A stretch of DNA of 39,208 bases from positions 1-39,208 of the forward strand of contig CALFCE010000399.1 of assembly GCA_937951215.1 (NCBI GenBank), read 5' to 3'. Of this stretch, positions 38,695 to 39,208 are shown piece by piece (position 1 is the first letter of the stretch; each line of letters begins with the position of its first letter). The position numbers and the translations under genes were made by a program. The stretch comes from an uncultured Granulosicoccaceae bacterium. GTDB taxonomy: Bacteria; Pseudomonadota; Gammaproteobacteria; Granulosicoccales; Granulosicoccaceae. The notes below the pieces were generated by a model. The model ran no database searches. It saw only the letters and a list, made by a program, of their open reading frames with translations, and was not told the DNA's origin.

Positions 38695-39208
38695 TCAGGG
38701 CTCTGCAACAGTCAGCAGATCTCCGCGCTGGCTTAAATCGAAATGTCGTAAAAAGGACATCCCCAGCAACACCTGTTCGCCTCCCATGTGAGGGTTTATG
38801 TGACCTTCAACACGCTCGCGACGAAGCTCACCCAGACTGACGCTCGGGATGAGGACGCTGGACACCGTTACGGTACCGTTAGCTGTGCTGGCGAGGTGCT
38901 CACCGAGCACAGGCAAATCCAATTTTGCAGCCACTTTTGCCGGAATACTGATTCGGGTAGCCCCGGTGTCAAGCAGGAAGGTCACCGGCACGCCATCCAG
39001 CATGCCGCTGGCAACGTAATGCCCCTGGCGATCACTCTCAAGAACGACGGCTTTTCTGCCCTCATTGACGATGGTGGTGATGGAATTATTGGGATTTTCC
39101 TGTTTTTCGTACCACTTCTGGCCGAACCAGGTCAGCATCACCAGCAGCAAAACCCAGACACCTGCGATCATCCATTTGCCGGTGGCAGCCAGTTCCTGAT
39201 CAGAATTG
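38695..39208 (-). CDS. Retropepsin-like clan AA aspartic protease (TIGR02281-type), N-terminus beyond window
   Basis: VTFLLDTGATRISIPAKVAAKLDL; frame remains open upstream of the 39171 ATG to the edge (NSDQELAATGKWMIAGVWVLLLVMLTWF), resembling the usual TGK-M-TM N-terminus. Confidence 0.82.
   Translation of the reverse strand, partial: NSDQELAATGKWMIAGVWVLLLVMLTWFGQKWYEKQENPNNSITTIVNEGRKAVVLESDRQGHYVASGMLDGVPVTFLLDTGATRISIPAKVAAKLDLPVLGEHLASTANGTVTVSSVLIPSVSLGELRRERVEGHINPHMGGEQVLLGMSFLRHFDLSQRGDLLTVAEP

Overview
The window reads as an ordinary chromosomal segment of a gammaproteobacterium. No rRNA, tRNA, CRISPR array, prophage or transposase was recognised. In order it contains: a truncated class I fumarase (-); trpE-trpG-trpD-trpC (+); crp (-) divergent from an OsmC-family gene (+); rplM-rpsI; dgt (-); a Nudix hydrolase; a large DMGDH/sarcosine-dehydrogenase-like FAD/GcvT protein; a DUF364-type protein (-); rfbC-rfbD-rfbB; a DUF4442 protein (-); an ECF sigma/ChrR-type anti-sigma pair (-) divergent from FAD amine oxidase, DUF1365, cyclopropane-fatty-acid-synthase-like and DUF3833 genes, facing an SDR plus DUF6134/DUF3108-like pair (-); a YbaK/ProX deacylase; tmcA (-); a repeat-linker lipoprotein with DUF4397-like domains; S-formylglutathione hydrolase and class III alcohol dehydrogenase (-); amn (-); an MFS plus two ATP-grasp genes (-); and a retropepsin-like aspartic protease running off the right edge. 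Main second-look items: (1) a divergent TGATCY-N18-TAAYC promoter pair between the ECF sigma gene and the lipid-modification operon, with further copies in the cluster; (2) an uncharacterised MFS/tandem ATP-grasp cassette; (3) a tmcA reading frame whose conserved N-terminus lies upstream of every ATG/GTG/TTG, implying a non-canonical start; (4) many 12-19 bp tandem microduplications in intergenic DNA and protein tails. Everything was read by eye; no searches were run.
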